A DNA stretch of 21,467 nt from an uncultured Collinsella sp. Its GTDB lineage: Bacteria > Actinomycetota > Coriobacteriia > Coriobacteriales > Coriobacteriaceae. The translations under genes were made by a program, and so were the position numbers. A model generated the notes under the pieces. It saw only the letters and a list, made by a program, of their open reading frames with translations, ran no database searches and was not told the DNA's origin. This document shows positions 1 through 7,660 of this stretch, one piece after another; within the stretch, counting starts at the first letter, position 1, and each line of letters begins with the position of its first letter. The stretch spans positions 1 through 21,467 of the forward strand of contig CABUCQ010000027.1 in the NCBI GenBank assembly GCA_902490095.1, given 5' to 3'.

Positions 1-35
1 CAGATTGCCGCTTAGGGGCGTTTGCAGCGTCGACC

Positions 36-64
36 AGTTACGCGGTTCGTAGAACCGCGTAACT
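36..64 (-). terminator. Perfect 13-bp hairpin at the end of queA
   Basis: Bases 36-48 and 52-64 are exact reverse complements separated by a 3-nt loop. The queA stop codon (63-65) lies inside the stem. There is no clear T-run after the stem on either strand, so it may be a weak or factor-assisted terminator, or an mRNA 3'-end stabiliser, and not a textbook intrinsic terminator. Confidence 0.55.
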
Positions 65-1280
65 AACAAATGAGCATCGCGTCACCAAAGCTGAAGAAGC
101 GGTAGCGCTCCTCGATGGCGGCGGCGTAGGCATCCATGATCTGGTCGCGGGTGGCAAGCGCGCTCACGAGCATCATGAGCGTGGAGCGCGGCACGTGGAA
201 GTTCGTGATCAGCGCATCGACCACGTGATAGGTCGAGCCGGGCATGAGGTAAAGCTGCGTCGTGGCGTTCTCGCGCACCACGATGTCACCGCGGCCAAGC
301 GTATCGGCCCCGTCCTCGCGGCCTTCAAAATAGCGCGCCGTCACGGCCGGATCGGACACCGGCGCGTCCGCGTCAAACGCGCTCTCGAGCGAGCGCACCG
401 CGGTAGTGCCGACGGCGATCACACGATGACCCTCGGCCTTGGCCTTATGCACGGCGTCGACAACCTCCTGCGACACGTGGTAGCGCTCGGTGTGCATGAC
501 GTGCTGCGTAGGGTCGTCCTCCTCCACCAAGCGGAAGGTATCGATGCCCACCTCGAGCTCGACGGCGGCAAACTTGGCACCCTTGGCCTCGATAGCGGCC
601 ATGAGCTCGGGAGTAAAGTGCAGACCAGCCGTAGGAGCGGCAGCCGAGTGCTCCTCCTTCATGGCGTAGACGGTCTGGTACTTCTCGGGATCGCCCTCAT
701 AATCGGTAATGTAGGGCGGTAGCGGCACGTGGCCGGCAGCGTGGATGGCCTCGTCGAGCGTGCGCGGATCGCCCGCGGCATTGCAACCGGCCGGCTCAAA
801 ACGCACCAGACGGCCACCGCGGCTATCGGCGACAAAGTCGATGACCTCGGCCGTCAGCACCACGGGAGCCCCCTCGGGCGCATGAGCGCCGCCCGCACGA
901 TACTCAATCTGAGCACCGGGCTTCAGGCGCTTGCCCGGCTTGACCAGGCACTCCCAAACGTGACCCAGCGGGTCAACATCCTCGCGGCGCTTGAGCAGCA
1001 GCGTCTCGACCACGCCGCCCGAGCCTGCCTTGCGGCCAATTAGGCGGGCCGGCATCACGCGCGTCTGGTTGATGACGAGCACGTCGCCCGGCTCGATATA
1101 GTCGATGACGTCGCGGAAGATGCGGTGCTCAACGGTACCGCCGTGCTCCAGCGGCGTCCCCGCCTCGGAACCTTTGCGATCAACCACCAGCAGGCGGCAG
1201 GAGTCACGCGGCTCGGCAGGCGCCTGGGCGATGAGCTCTTCGGGCAGGTTATAGTCAAAATCATCGGTACGCATAGACAC
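63..1280 (-). CDS. queA: S-adenosylmethionine:tRNA ribosyltransferase-isomerase QueA
   Basis: QueA transfers and isomerises the ribosyl group of SAM onto 7-aminomethyl-7-deazaguanine in tRNA to give epoxyqueuosine, in the cytoplasm. The protein shows the family start (DDFDYNLPEELIAQ), the PARLIGRK segment, the AAPTAGLHFT signature near residue 215 and the C-terminal TNFHVPRSTLMMLVSA block, so it is complete. At 405 residues it is longer than the usual 340-360. The extra length lies in loops, for example around VSDPAVTARYFEGREDGAD. I chose the GTG start at 1280 because AAGGAGA (1294-1288) lies 7 nt upstream. The ATG at 1274, which matches the usual family start better, would be 13 nt away. The gene lies 64 nt downstream of queH in the same direction, and queH acts on the QueA product, so co-transcription is likely. 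Confidence 0.96.
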   Translation of the reverse strand: MSMRTDDFDYNLPEELIAQAPAEPRDSCRLLVVDRKGSEAGTPLEHGGTVEHRIFRDVIDYIEPGDVLVINQTRVMPARLIGRKAGSGGVVETLLLKRREDVDPLGHVWECLVKPGKRLKPGAQIEYRAGGAHAPEGAPVVLTAEVIDFVADSRGGRLVRFEPAGCNAAGDPRTLDEAIHAAGHVPLPPYITDYEGDPEKYQTVYAMKEEHSAAAPTAGLHFTPELMAAIEAKGAKFAAVELEVGIDTFRLVEEDDPTQHVMHTERYHVSQEVVDAVHKAKAEGHRVIAVGTTAVRSLESAFDADAPVSDPAVTARYFEGREDGADTLGRGDIVVRENATTQLYLMPGSTYHVVDALITNFHVPRSTLMMLVSALATRDQIMDAYAAAIEERYRFFSFGDAMLIC

Positions 1281-1344
1281 GTCGGATTCTCCTTATATAG
1301 CTAAAGTCCGCTCTACATCCTAGCAGGCTGACGTCCCAAGTGAA

Positions 1345-1926
1345 CTACTTTTTGGCGGCTTTGCGCTCGTCGCGGATGCGGGCGCGGTCCATGGCCGCCT
1401 CGACAGCCGAGAAGCGGCAACCACAGTAGTTCTGCCGATACATGCCAAGCTCGCGCGAACGGCGCGTAGCCTCGGGATAATATGGGCGAAAATCGCGAAT
1501 CACCGGGGTGAGCCCATGGGCGGCCGCCAAACGCTCAAGCACGTCATTGCAGGTGTCGAACAGCTGATACGGCGAGACGGCGAGCGTCGTACCCACATAT
1601 TCAAACCTGCGCTCCTGGGCAACGCGGCATGCCTCGGCCAAGCGCAAGGCATAGCACGAGCGACAGCGACGGGGCCGATCGGCACCCAGCGGGGCCACGC
1701 CGGCCTCCCAGCGCTCGCGGTCCTCCCCCGCCTCGATGAGCTCGATGTCGCCATCGGCACACCACCGGCGCAGCTCGTCCAGACGCCGCCGCCATTCATC
1801 GCGCGGTTGAATATTGGGATTGGTCCAGCAAATCGTGGGCTCAAACCCCTCCTCGCGCAGCAGGCGAACCGGCTCAAGCGAGCATGGTGCACAGCACGCA
1901 TGCAGCAACAACGACTTCATCGACAT
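1345..1926 (-). CDS. queH: Epoxyqueuosine reductase QueH (DUF208 family)
   Basis: QueH reduces epoxyqueuosine to queuosine in tRNA and is the non-orthologous replacement for the cobalamin-dependent enzyme QueG. The protein has the N-terminal HACCAPCS motif (Cys11, Cys12, Cys15), a CxxC pair at residues 88-91, the segment GTTLAVSPYQ near 112-121 and the C-terminal RSRELGMYRQNYCGC motif (Cys168, Cys170). These Cys residues are the ones the family uses for an iron-sulfur cluster and a second metal site. Its length of 193 residues is normal. Two in-frame ATGs exist, at 1926 and 1920. The GGGACGGGG run just upstream fits the 1920 start better in spacing. That run belongs to a repeat core found again near 4880 and 4960. 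It lies upstream of queA and downstream of a DUF3267 gene in one leftward run. Confidence 0.93.
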   Translation of the reverse strand: MSMKSLLLHACCAPCSLEPVRLLREEGFEPTICWTNPNIQPRDEWRRRLDELRRWCADGDIELIEAGEDRERWEAGVAPLGADRPRRCRSCYALRLAEACRVAQERRFEYVGTTLAVSPYQLFDTCNDVLERLAAAHGLTPVIRDFRPYYPEATRRSRELGMYRQNYCGCRFSAVEAAMDRARIRDERKAAKK

Positions 1927-1939
1927 CCCCGTCCCAGAA
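1925..1939. repeat. Fragment of the palindromic repeat core at the queH start
   Basis: Fifteen bases (ATCCCCGTCCCAGAA on the + strand) are identical to the core of the 35-nt inverted repeats at 4867-4901 and 4944-4978. The flanking stem arms are not conserved here. The G-rich complement supplies the Shine-Dalgarno-like sequence and first ATG of queH. Confidence 0.6.
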
Positions 1940-1987
1940 AACTCACCCCGACATCATGGCAGCTAAAATAGCCCCATCCCAAAAAGA

Positions 1988-2557
1988 CTACTTTGCGAAA
2001 AAGCGCACGCCAAAGGACGTATCCTCGCAGGCGACGATACGGCGGTCGCGCAGAATGGTCCGCACGTAATACCAATCACCCACACAGCCCGACAAGTGCA
2101 GACCAGCCGCCAGGTAGCACAGCAGCGGATAGTCCGAGAACGCAAACCCCAGGGCAAATGCTGTCGTCACAACAACCGTCGGCGCCAGGCAAACCGCCAT
2201 GTACCGCCGGCGCGAATACACAACGCCCTCGGCGCAGGCATAGATCATCGCCGTCTCGCGATTCGCCCCAAAGGTCACCTGCGCGCCCGCAGGCGCCAGC
2301 AGCTTAAAAAACACCGCATGCACCAGCTCGTGCACGGCAAACGATGCCATTGAGACCGCAGCCAAGCCGACTATCCAGCCCACAACCGCCGTCCAGCCGC
2401 CCGCGTCAGCCGCATCCAAGTCCGCAGGCCCGCCCATCAGCATAAACACCGGCACCAGGCACACGGCAAACACGCCGACTACGACCATCCCCCACACAAA
2501 GCAAGCGTGCAGAAAATCCTCGTCTTCAAACGCATGTATGTTGGAAATCTCATTCAT
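1988..2557 (-). CDS. DUF3267 family putative membrane zinc metalloprotease
   Basis: This 189-residue protein has about four hydrophobic segments (roughly 18-42, 56-75, 118-140 and 143-165) and a zinc-protease motif HELVH at 76-80. The later segment LHLSGCVGDWYY, with conserved His, Gly-Cys and Asp, is characteristic of the DUF3267 family, in which it probably supplies another metal ligand. The family is thought to be related to intramembrane or membrane-associated zincins, but its substrates are not known to me. It starts at the ATG at 2557 with only a weak ribosome-binding site (TAAGA). It is divergent from the MetRS-like gene and 61 nt upstream of queH, with which it may be co-transcribed without an obvious functional link. 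Confidence 0.82.
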   Translation of the reverse strand: MNEISNIHAFEDEDFLHACFVWGMVVVGVFAVCLVPVFMLMGGPADLDAADAGGWTAVVGWIVGLAAVSMASFAVHELVHAVFFKLLAPAGAQVTFGANRETAMIYACAEGVVYSRRRYMAVCLAPTVVVTTAFALGFAFSDYPLLCYLAAGLHLSGCVGDWYYVRTILRDRRIVACEDTSFGVRFFAK

Positions 2558-2596
2558 AGCATCTTAGGATAGCGCCCCTGCCACGTACCCGTCCGC

Positions 2597-2608
2597 ATGT
2601 GCGATAAT
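2597..2608 (+). promoter_or_regulatory. Candidate promoter (extended -10) for the MetRS-like gene
   Basis: The string TGTGCGATAAT (ending at 2608) looks like an extended -10 element. The same 11-nt string occurs on the minus strand at 8590-8580 just upstream of the degV gene. I see no convincing -35 box. The leader to the ATG at 2690 would be about 75 nt. Confidence 0.35.
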
Positions 2609-2689
2609 GTCGAACGATATGCACGAATTGACCACCGCGTCGCCAGGCCTTGCGCCCGGCCGCGCTCTCACCATATGCGAAGGAGTCCC

Positions 2690-4840
2690 ATGGCATCCAA
2701 ATACTCCATGAACGACCGTCCCAGCTGGCCTCGCCGCGCCATCGTTACCGCCGGCGAGCCCTACGGCAACAAGGGCCTTCACTTTGGCCACGTCGGCGGC
2801 GTCTTTGTCCCTGCCGACTTCTTCGCCCGCTTCCTGCGCGACCGTCTGGGCCGCGAGAACGTCATCTTCACCTCGGGCACCGACTGCTACGGCTCGCCCA
2901 TCATGGAGAGCTACCGCAAGCTCAAGGAGAACGAGGGCTACGACAAGTTCATTAACGAGTACGTCGAGTCCAATCACTCCCGCCAGGCCGCGACCCTCAA
3001 CAACTACAACATCAGCTGCGATATCTACGGCGGCTCGGGCCTTGAGCCGGCTGCGCAGATTCACAACGAAGTGACCGCCGAGATTATCGAGCGCCTGCAT
3101 GAGCAGGGCACCATCTCCAAGCGCTCCACGCTGCAGTTCTACGACGCCAAGGCCGGCACGTTCCTCAACGGCCGCCAAGTGATCGGCCGCTGCCCCATCC
3201 AGGGCTGCAAGTCCGAGAAGGCTTATGCCGACGAGTGCGACCTGGGTCACCAGTTTGAGCCCGAGGAGCTCATCGCACCCAAGAGCCAGCTCACCGGCGA
3301 GGTGCCCGAGCTGCGCCCGGTCGACAACCTCTACTTCGACCTGCCGGCCTACCTCGACTTTATGAAGACCTACACCGCCAAGCTCGCCCAGAACCCGCAG
3401 GTTCGTTCCGTGGTCTCCAAGACCATGGAGGAGTGGCTGCTGCCGGCCCAGCTCTATATCCAAAACAAGTTCCGCGAGGCCTTCGATGCCGTCGAGGACC
3501 AGCTGCCCGAGCACACCGTGCTGGAGCCCGAGGGAAACAAGAGCAGCTTTACCGTCACCTTCCCCAGCTGGAAGGAGCGCGACGACGCCCATGCGGTGCT
3601 CGCCAACGGCGGCGTGCGCTTCCGCAGCGGCAAAGCGCTCGTGCCTTTCCGCATCACCGGCAACATCGACTGGGGCGTTCCGGTGCCCCAGGTCGACGGC
3701 GTTTCCGACGTCACCTGCTGGTGCTGGCCAGAGAGCCTGTGGGCGCCCATCAGCTATACGCGTACCGTGCTCGCGCGCGATGCCAAGGCCGCCGGCGTGA
3801 CCGAGGGCGTCGCCGCCCAGGATGCCGCCCTCATGGGCGAGCCCGCTGCCGACTCCACACAGGTGCCCGCGCCCACCTACCAGCACAGCTCGCTCGACTG
3901 GCGCGACTGGTGGTGCTCGGACGACGCACAGATCTACCAGTTTATCGGTCAGGACAACATCTACTTCTACTGCATCGCGCAGACCGCCATGTGGGAGGCC
4001 CTGGGCTGGGACCTCACGCAGAGCACCGTCAGCGCCTGCTACCACCTGCTCTACATGGGCAAAAAGGCCAGCTCGTCCTCGCAGACGCCTCCCCCGCCGG
4101 CAGACGACCTACTCAACCACTACACCTGCGAGCAGATGCGCGCGCACTGGCTGTCGCTCGGCCTGTCCGAAAAGCCGGTGAGCTTTAGCCCCAAGGCATA
4201 CGACACGCGTGTGACCGGCAAGGACAAGGACGGCAACGAGGTGCGCGCCTGCGACGACAAGCGCGTTATCGATCCGGCCCTTAAGGAGAGCGCCCTTTTG
4301 ACCGGCGTATTCAACCGTCTGGCCCGCAGCTGCTTCTACGGCGTCGCCGTCAAGGAAGGCGACGAGAGCCCCTATCGCAACGGCTGCATCCCCGCCGGTG
4401 CCGCCTCTGCCGCCGTGGTCGAGGCTGCCGAGCAGGCAGCTCTTGCCTTTGAGCAGGCCATGTACAAGTTCGAGACGCACCGCGCGCTTGCCGTGTGCGA
4501 CGACTACCTGCGCGCCGCCAACAAGCGCTGGAGCGACGCCTCCAAGGCCGCCAACAAGCTCGAGGGCGACGAAGCAAACGCAGCGATGACGCAGGCCCTG
4601 GTTGATGCCTTTACCGAGCTGCGCGTGGCGACCGTCCTGATGCACGGTATCGTCCCGGCCGGCTGCGAACTCATCTGCGAGTACTTCGACGTCGATCCGG
4701 TCGCCTTCTTTAGCTGGGATAACATCTTTGCCTCCACGGACGAGTTCGTAGAGAGCCTGGGCGAGAAGCCCGGCGACCACCGCGTGAAGCCGCTGCCCCC
4801 GCGCTTCGACTTCTTCAGCAAGCACGAGAGCCAGTACTAA
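2690..4840 (+). CDS. Methionyl-tRNA synthetase-like class I tRNA ligase with non-canonical KMSKS
   Basis: This 716-residue protein has the MetRS layout. The HIGH-type motif is HFGH (31-34) in the context AGEPYGNKGLHFGH. A zinc knuckle has Cys168, Cys173, Cys183 and His187. The family segments LTGEVPELRP (201-210), NIDWGVPVP (325-333) and QIYQFIGQDNIYFYCIA (414-430) follow, then a helical anticodon-binding region to about residue 690. Two features are unusual. The KMSKS loop reads KASSS (459-463), with the fourth-position Lys lost. There is also extra sequence at about 275-320 before the GVPVP block. It may be the only MetRS of the cell or a paralogue with a different role; the window cannot decide. 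Start choice: AAGGAG (2680-2685) lies 4 nt before the ATG at 2690, which gives a family-like N-terminus (PRRAIVTAGEPYGNK). Confidence 0.88.
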   Translation: MASKYSMNDRPSWPRRAIVTAGEPYGNKGLHFGHVGGVFVPADFFARFLRDRLGRENVIFTSGTDCYGSPIMESYRKLKENEGYDKFINEYVESNHSRQAATLNNYNISCDIYGGSGLEPAAQIHNEVTAEIIERLHEQGTISKRSTLQFYDAKAGTFLNGRQVIGRCPIQGCKSEKAYADECDLGHQFEPEELIAPKSQLTGEVPELRPVDNLYFDLPAYLDFMKTYTAKLAQNPQVRSVVSKTMEEWLLPAQLYIQNKFREAFDAVEDQLPEHTVLEPEGNKSSFTVTFPSWKERDDAHAVLANGGVRFRSGKALVPFRITGNIDWGVPVPQVDGVSDVTCWCWPESLWAPISYTRTVLARDAKAAGVTEGVAAQDAALMGEPAADSTQVPAPTYQHSSLDWRDWWCSDDAQIYQFIGQDNIYFYCIAQTAMWEALGWDLTQSTVSACYHLLYMGKKASSSSQTPPPPADDLLNHYTCEQMRAHWLSLGLSEKPVSFSPKAYDTRVTGKDKDGNEVRACDDKRVIDPALKESALLTGVFNRLARSCFYGVAVKEGDESPYRNGCIPAGAASAAVVEAAEQAALAFEQAMYKFETHRALAVCDDYLRAANKRWSDASKAANKLEGDEANAAMTQALVDAFTELRVATVLMHGIVPAGCELICEYFDVDPVAFFSWDNIFASTDEFVESLGEKPGDHRVKPLPPRFDFFSKHESQY

Positions 4841-4857
4841 AGCACGCTAGTAGCAAC

Positions 4858-4910
4858 GCGCCCGGGAATGATTATTCTGGGACGGGGATTAAAAAATCAT
4901 TCCCGGGCGC
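4858..4910. repeat. Palindromic intergenic repeat, copy A (16-bp stem)
   Basis: Bases 4858-4873 and 4895-4910 are exact reverse complements (16 bp) around a 21-nt loop containing CTGGGACGGGGATT. The inner 35 nt (4867-4901) recur in inverted orientation at 4944-4978 with one mismatch. The T-rich complement and strong stem may also end the transcript of the upstream MetRS-like gene. It resembles a REP/BIME-type dispersed palindrome. Confidence 0.8.
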
Positions 4911-4943
4911 CACAGTACAGTCTTTTTGTGACGGGAGTCATGG

Positions 4944-4978
4944 AATGATTATTTAATCCCCGTCCCAGAATAATCATT
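4944..4978. repeat. Palindromic intergenic repeat, copy B (inverted relative to copy A)
   Basis: This 35-nt unit has a 10-bp stem (4944-4953 with 4969-4978) and the loop core AATCCCCGTCCCAG. It matches the reverse complement of 4867-4901 at 34 of 35 positions. It ends 19 nt before the start codon of the following methyltransferase gene, so it lies in that gene's 5' region. Confidence 0.8.
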
Positions 4979-4997
4979 TAGGTGGAAGGAAAGACGG

Positions 4998-6101
4998 ATG
5001 TCCAAGCCGCGTCGTCGTAAGCAGAAAAAGCAGGTCAAGGCCGAGCTCAAGCTCAGGCAGTTTGCTGCTACCGAGCTTTCCGACCAGCTTGCCGCCCAAC
5101 ACTCCGCCGCCGACCTGCCGCGCTTTATGGTCGACACGGTCGCCGGCGCCTATGCGCCCGCCGATGCCGAGCTCATGATCGAGGGCTTCGGCGCCGCGGC
5201 CACACGCCCGGTCACGCTGCGCGCAAACACGCTCAAGGCAACCGCCGAGGACATCGCTGCGGCGCTCGATGCCGCCGGCATCGCTCACAACCCCGTCACC
5301 TGGTACCCAGACGCCTTCATCCTGCCCGAAGCACAGGTTTCCGACCTATGGGACCTCGACATCTACCGCGACGGCAAGATCTACTTGCAAAGTCTGTCGT
5401 CTATGATGCCGCCGTTGGTCCTGGGCGCCCAGGCAGGCGAGGACATCCTGGACATGTGCGCAGCCCCTGGCGGCAAGACGACGCAGATCGCCGCCCTCAC
5501 GCAGGGGCAGGCGCACCTTACCGCCTGCGAGATGAGCATTCCCCGCGCCGAGAAGCTCGAAGCCAACCTCCACCGCCAAGGCGCAAAAAACGTGCCCGTC
5601 ATGCGCACCGACGCACGCGAGCTCGACGAGTTCTTCCGCTTTGACCGCATCCTGCTCGACGCTCCCTGCACCGGCACGGGCACCGTTATCAGCGGCAACG
5701 AGAAAAGCCTGCGCGGCCTGACCGAGCAGTTGCTGAGCAAGTGTGCCCGCTCGCAGCGTGCGCTTCTGGACCGCGCCATGGGAGCCCTCAAACCGGGCGG
5801 CACGCTCGTCTATTCGACTTGTTCGATCTTGCCGCAGGAAAACGAGGACGCCCTGCAAGAGGCCCTCGACAAGCATATGGACTGCGAGCTCATCCCCCTC
5901 GACGGCACGCCAAGCGAAAGTGAGGCACGCCGCGCCCAGGAAGCTGGTGAGGAGCCGCGCATCGAGTCCAACGCCCTGACCGAGGCCATTGCCGCGGGTC
6001 AGGTATCGGCCATCGCCAACGGCCTGCCCGGCACGCTCACCATTCCGCCTAGCCGCGACTTTGAGGGCTTCTACATTGCCCTGATCCGAAAACGCAGCTA
6101 G
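4998..6101 (+). CDS. RsmB/NOP2/Sun family RNA m5C methyltransferase
   Basis: The protein is a SAM-dependent cytosine-C5 RNA methyltransferase, cytoplasmic, with rRNA or tRNA as likely substrate. The SAM-binding motif is DMCAAPGGKT (152-161). The two catalytic cysteines of the family are in LLDAPCTGTGT (Cys224) and YSTCS (Cys275), followed by PQENED. A short basic N-terminus (MSKPRRRKQKK) precedes a pre-PUA-like N-terminal region. There is no NusB domain as in RsmB, and at 367 residues it is shorter than E. coli RsmF, so the exact target base cannot be named. The start at 4998 has a purine-rich site (GGAAGGAAAG) about 6 nt upstream. A 157-nt gap with two palindromic repeats separates it from the MetRS-like gene. 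Confidence 0.92.
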   Translation: MSKPRRRKQKKQVKAELKLRQFAATELSDQLAAQHSAADLPRFMVDTVAGAYAPADAELMIEGFGAAATRPVTLRANTLKATAEDIAAALDAAGIAHNPVTWYPDAFILPEAQVSDLWDLDIYRDGKIYLQSLSSMMPPLVLGAQAGEDILDMCAAPGGKTTQIAALTQGQAHLTACEMSIPRAEKLEANLHRQGAKNVPVMRTDARELDEFFRFDRILLDAPCTGTGTVISGNEKSLRGLTEQLLSKCARSQRALLDRAMGALKPGGTLVYSTCSILPQENEDALQEALDKHMDCELIPLDGTPSESEARRAQEAGEEPRIESNALTEAIAAGQVSAIANGLPGTLTIPPSRDFEGFYIALIRKRS

Positions 6102-6143
6102 CGCACGGATCCAAAACTCAACAAGCTATCTCCGTGCGCGTTT
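6101..6143 (+). terminator. Terminator of the RNA methyltransferase gene
   Basis: GCGCACGGA (6101-6109) pairs with TCCGTGCGC (6131-6139) across a 21-nt loop, followed by GTTT. It overlaps the 3' end of the convergent small gene. Confidence 0.55.
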
Positions 6144-6296
6144 GCTCTGCTGGTCGCGATACTGTTTAAGCGTCGCGCGCTCCTTGCGTTCGGCCCTTTT
6201 GCCCTTAATGGCCGTGACCACAAAGTAGATGACCGCGGCGGCAACGATTGCGCCCACGCACAGGCCAATCGAGCTAAACATTGCTGTCAATTCCAT
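6126..6296 (-). CDS. Small single-pass membrane protein (56 aa), unknown function
   Basis: A 56-codon frame runs from ATG at 6296 to TAG at 6126-6128. The ribosome-binding site GAGAGGTGA lies about 6 nt upstream. The product starts MELTAMFSSIGLCVGAIVAA and has one hydrophobic helix (about residues 9-30). A strongly basic cytoplasmic tail follows, with KGKRAERKERATLKQYRDQQ at 31-50 and a SKRARR end. This positive-inside pattern, the good RBS and the lack of any competing gene support it as real. I do not recognise a family. It is convergent with the RNA methyltransferase gene and divergent from the TIM-barrel-like gene. Confidence 0.65.
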   Translation of the reverse strand: MELTAMFSSIGLCVGAIVAAAVIYFVVTAIKGKRAERKERATLKQYRDQQSKRARR

Positions 6297-6487
6297 ACCG
6301 CGTCACCTCTCTTTTAAACGGGACATTCAAGATAGCACCTCAATACCCGCCACCACAGCTCCTTCACGTTCGCCGGCCCTTCGGTCTAACGGATGGCGCG
6401 GCGGGGAAAAATCAACTCGTCAAACGATTTAGCATTCGCAATTCCGGCTGCATCGCGCCGGCCGTCATCACATAGAATCGAGCTTCC
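6297..6487. other. Divergent intergenic region
   Basis: This 191-nt gap separates the small membrane protein gene from the TIM-barrel-like gene. On the + strand TAGAAT at 6474-6479 is a possible -10 box that would give a very short leader for the ATG at 6488. I see no convincing -35 and no strong hairpin. Confidence 0.3.
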
Positions 6488-7579
6488 ATGGATACCCTCA
6501 ACGATCTAAATGAGCGCGTCGACGCCTTCGTCGGCACCAGCTCCTTCGACACGCCTGCCGCGGCAAACGACCAAGCCCCCATCGATGTGCCCGCCGAGGT
6601 TCACGAGGACATCGTCGCCTCGGTCGATTTCTCCGAGGTCGAGCTCGCAGACGAGTTCACCGAACCCCAGGTAGCCGTGACCCCCAACGGACTGCTTCCC
6701 ATGGAGCCGCTGCCCATCGACGGGCGCCTGCGCAAGGCGGCCCTTCGCATGCCTGACGAGATTGAGGAGGCCAGCGGCTTTACGCTCTTCGGCCGTCGTA
6801 TCAAATCGCTCATTTACACCACCGATGTCGCGGTTATCCGCAACTCCAACGCCGATGCCGTCTTTGCGGTCTACCCCTTCACGCCGCAGCCCGCCATTAC
6901 GCAAGCGCTGCTGACCGTCGCCGAGTGCCCGGTCTTTGTAGGCGTGGGCGGTGGCACCACCACCGGTAAGCGCTCCGTGCAGATGGCAGCCGTCTCCGAG
7001 ATGCAGGGCGCGGCGGGCTGTGTGGTCAACTCCCCCGCCACCGCCGAGATGGTCGAGCACATCACCAACATCGCCGACATCCCCGTCATCGCTACGGTCG
7101 TTCGCTGCGACGACGATGCCCACGCCAAGGTGCGCGCTGGAGCCAAGATTCTCAACATCGCCGCCGGCAAGAACACGCCCCAGGTCCTACGCGAGCTGCG
7201 CGAGCACTATCCCAACCTGCCGCTCATCGCGCCGGGCGGCAAGACGCCCGAGAGCATCCGTGAAACCATCGCCGCCGGCGCCAACGCCATCATCTGGACG
7301 CCGCCTTCGGCCCAGCAGCTGCAGACCGACATGATGCAGCGTTATCGCAAGATGAAGGAAGACTCCACACCTGTCATCTCGCACGACGATGTGCCCATTA
7401 TCGACCAGGTCTCCGCCGCCGAGGTCAGCCAAGTCGAGAACATGAATCCCGACGTGCCGATTCCCGACGAAGTCATCGAGCGCGTCGCTTCGATCCACGA
7501 GCGCGTCGAGGAGCATCGCGCCAACCGCGGCCTCAAGCCGTCACTGCACGGCTTCTTCTTCCGCGGAAAGAAACGCTAA
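6488..7579 (+). CDS. TIM-barrel-like protein, function unknown (KDPG-aldolase/ThiG-like pattern)
   Basis: The 363-residue protein begins with a ~75-residue acidic, low-complexity N-terminal region. From about residue 100 it shows regularly spaced hydrophobic strands, each followed by a Gly- or Ser-rich turn, as in a phosphate-binding beta/alpha barrel: DAVFAVYPF (123-131), CPVFVGVGGGTTTGKR (147-162), GAAGCVVNSP (174-183), DIPVIATVV (197-205), AGAKILNIAAGK (217-228), LPLIAPGGKTPESI (244-257) and GANAIIWTPPS (264-274). The PGGKTPESI turn followed by an AGAxAI strand recalls KDPG aldolases and thiazole synthase, but no Schiff-base Lys can be assigned with confidence. A charged C-terminal tail follows (about 290-363). 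There is no signal peptide. The ribosome-binding site is weak, and a terminator follows the stop. Confidence 0.75.
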   Translation: MDTLNDLNERVDAFVGTSSFDTPAAANDQAPIDVPAEVHEDIVASVDFSEVELADEFTEPQVAVTPNGLLPMEPLPIDGRLRKAALRMPDEIEEASGFTLFGRRIKSLIYTTDVAVIRNSNADAVFAVYPFTPQPAITQALLTVAECPVFVGVGGGTTTGKRSVQMAAVSEMQGAAGCVVNSPATAEMVEHITNIADIPVIATVVRCDDDAHAKVRAGAKILNIAAGKNTPQVLRELREHYPNLPLIAPGGKTPESIRETIAAGANAIIWTPPSAQQLQTDMMQRYRKMKEDSTPVISHDDVPIIDQVSAAEVSQVENMNPDVPIPDEVIERVASIHERVEEHRANRGLKPSLHGFFFRGKKR

Positions 7580-7591
7580 CCCCAACAGCAA

Positions 7592-7628
7592 GGCCCGCCC
7601 CACAAACGTGAGGCGGGCCGTTTTCGTT
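7592..7628 (+). terminator. Intrinsic terminator after the TIM-barrel-like gene
   Basis: GGCCCGCC (7592-7599) pairs with GGCGGGCC (7612-7619) around a 12-nt loop, followed by GTTTTCGTTT. It lies between convergent genes, and the hairpin could also serve the leftward degV gene. Confidence 0.85.
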
Positions 7629-7660
7629 TGAGCAATCATGCAGCGATGTGATGGGGCAAA

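Noticed and set aside
2564..4045. Minus strand reading frame (493 codons) opposite the MetRS-like gene
   Set aside because: Val/Leu/Gly/Ala-rich with no motif, while the + strand carries HIGH, zinc-knuckle and GVPVP motifs.
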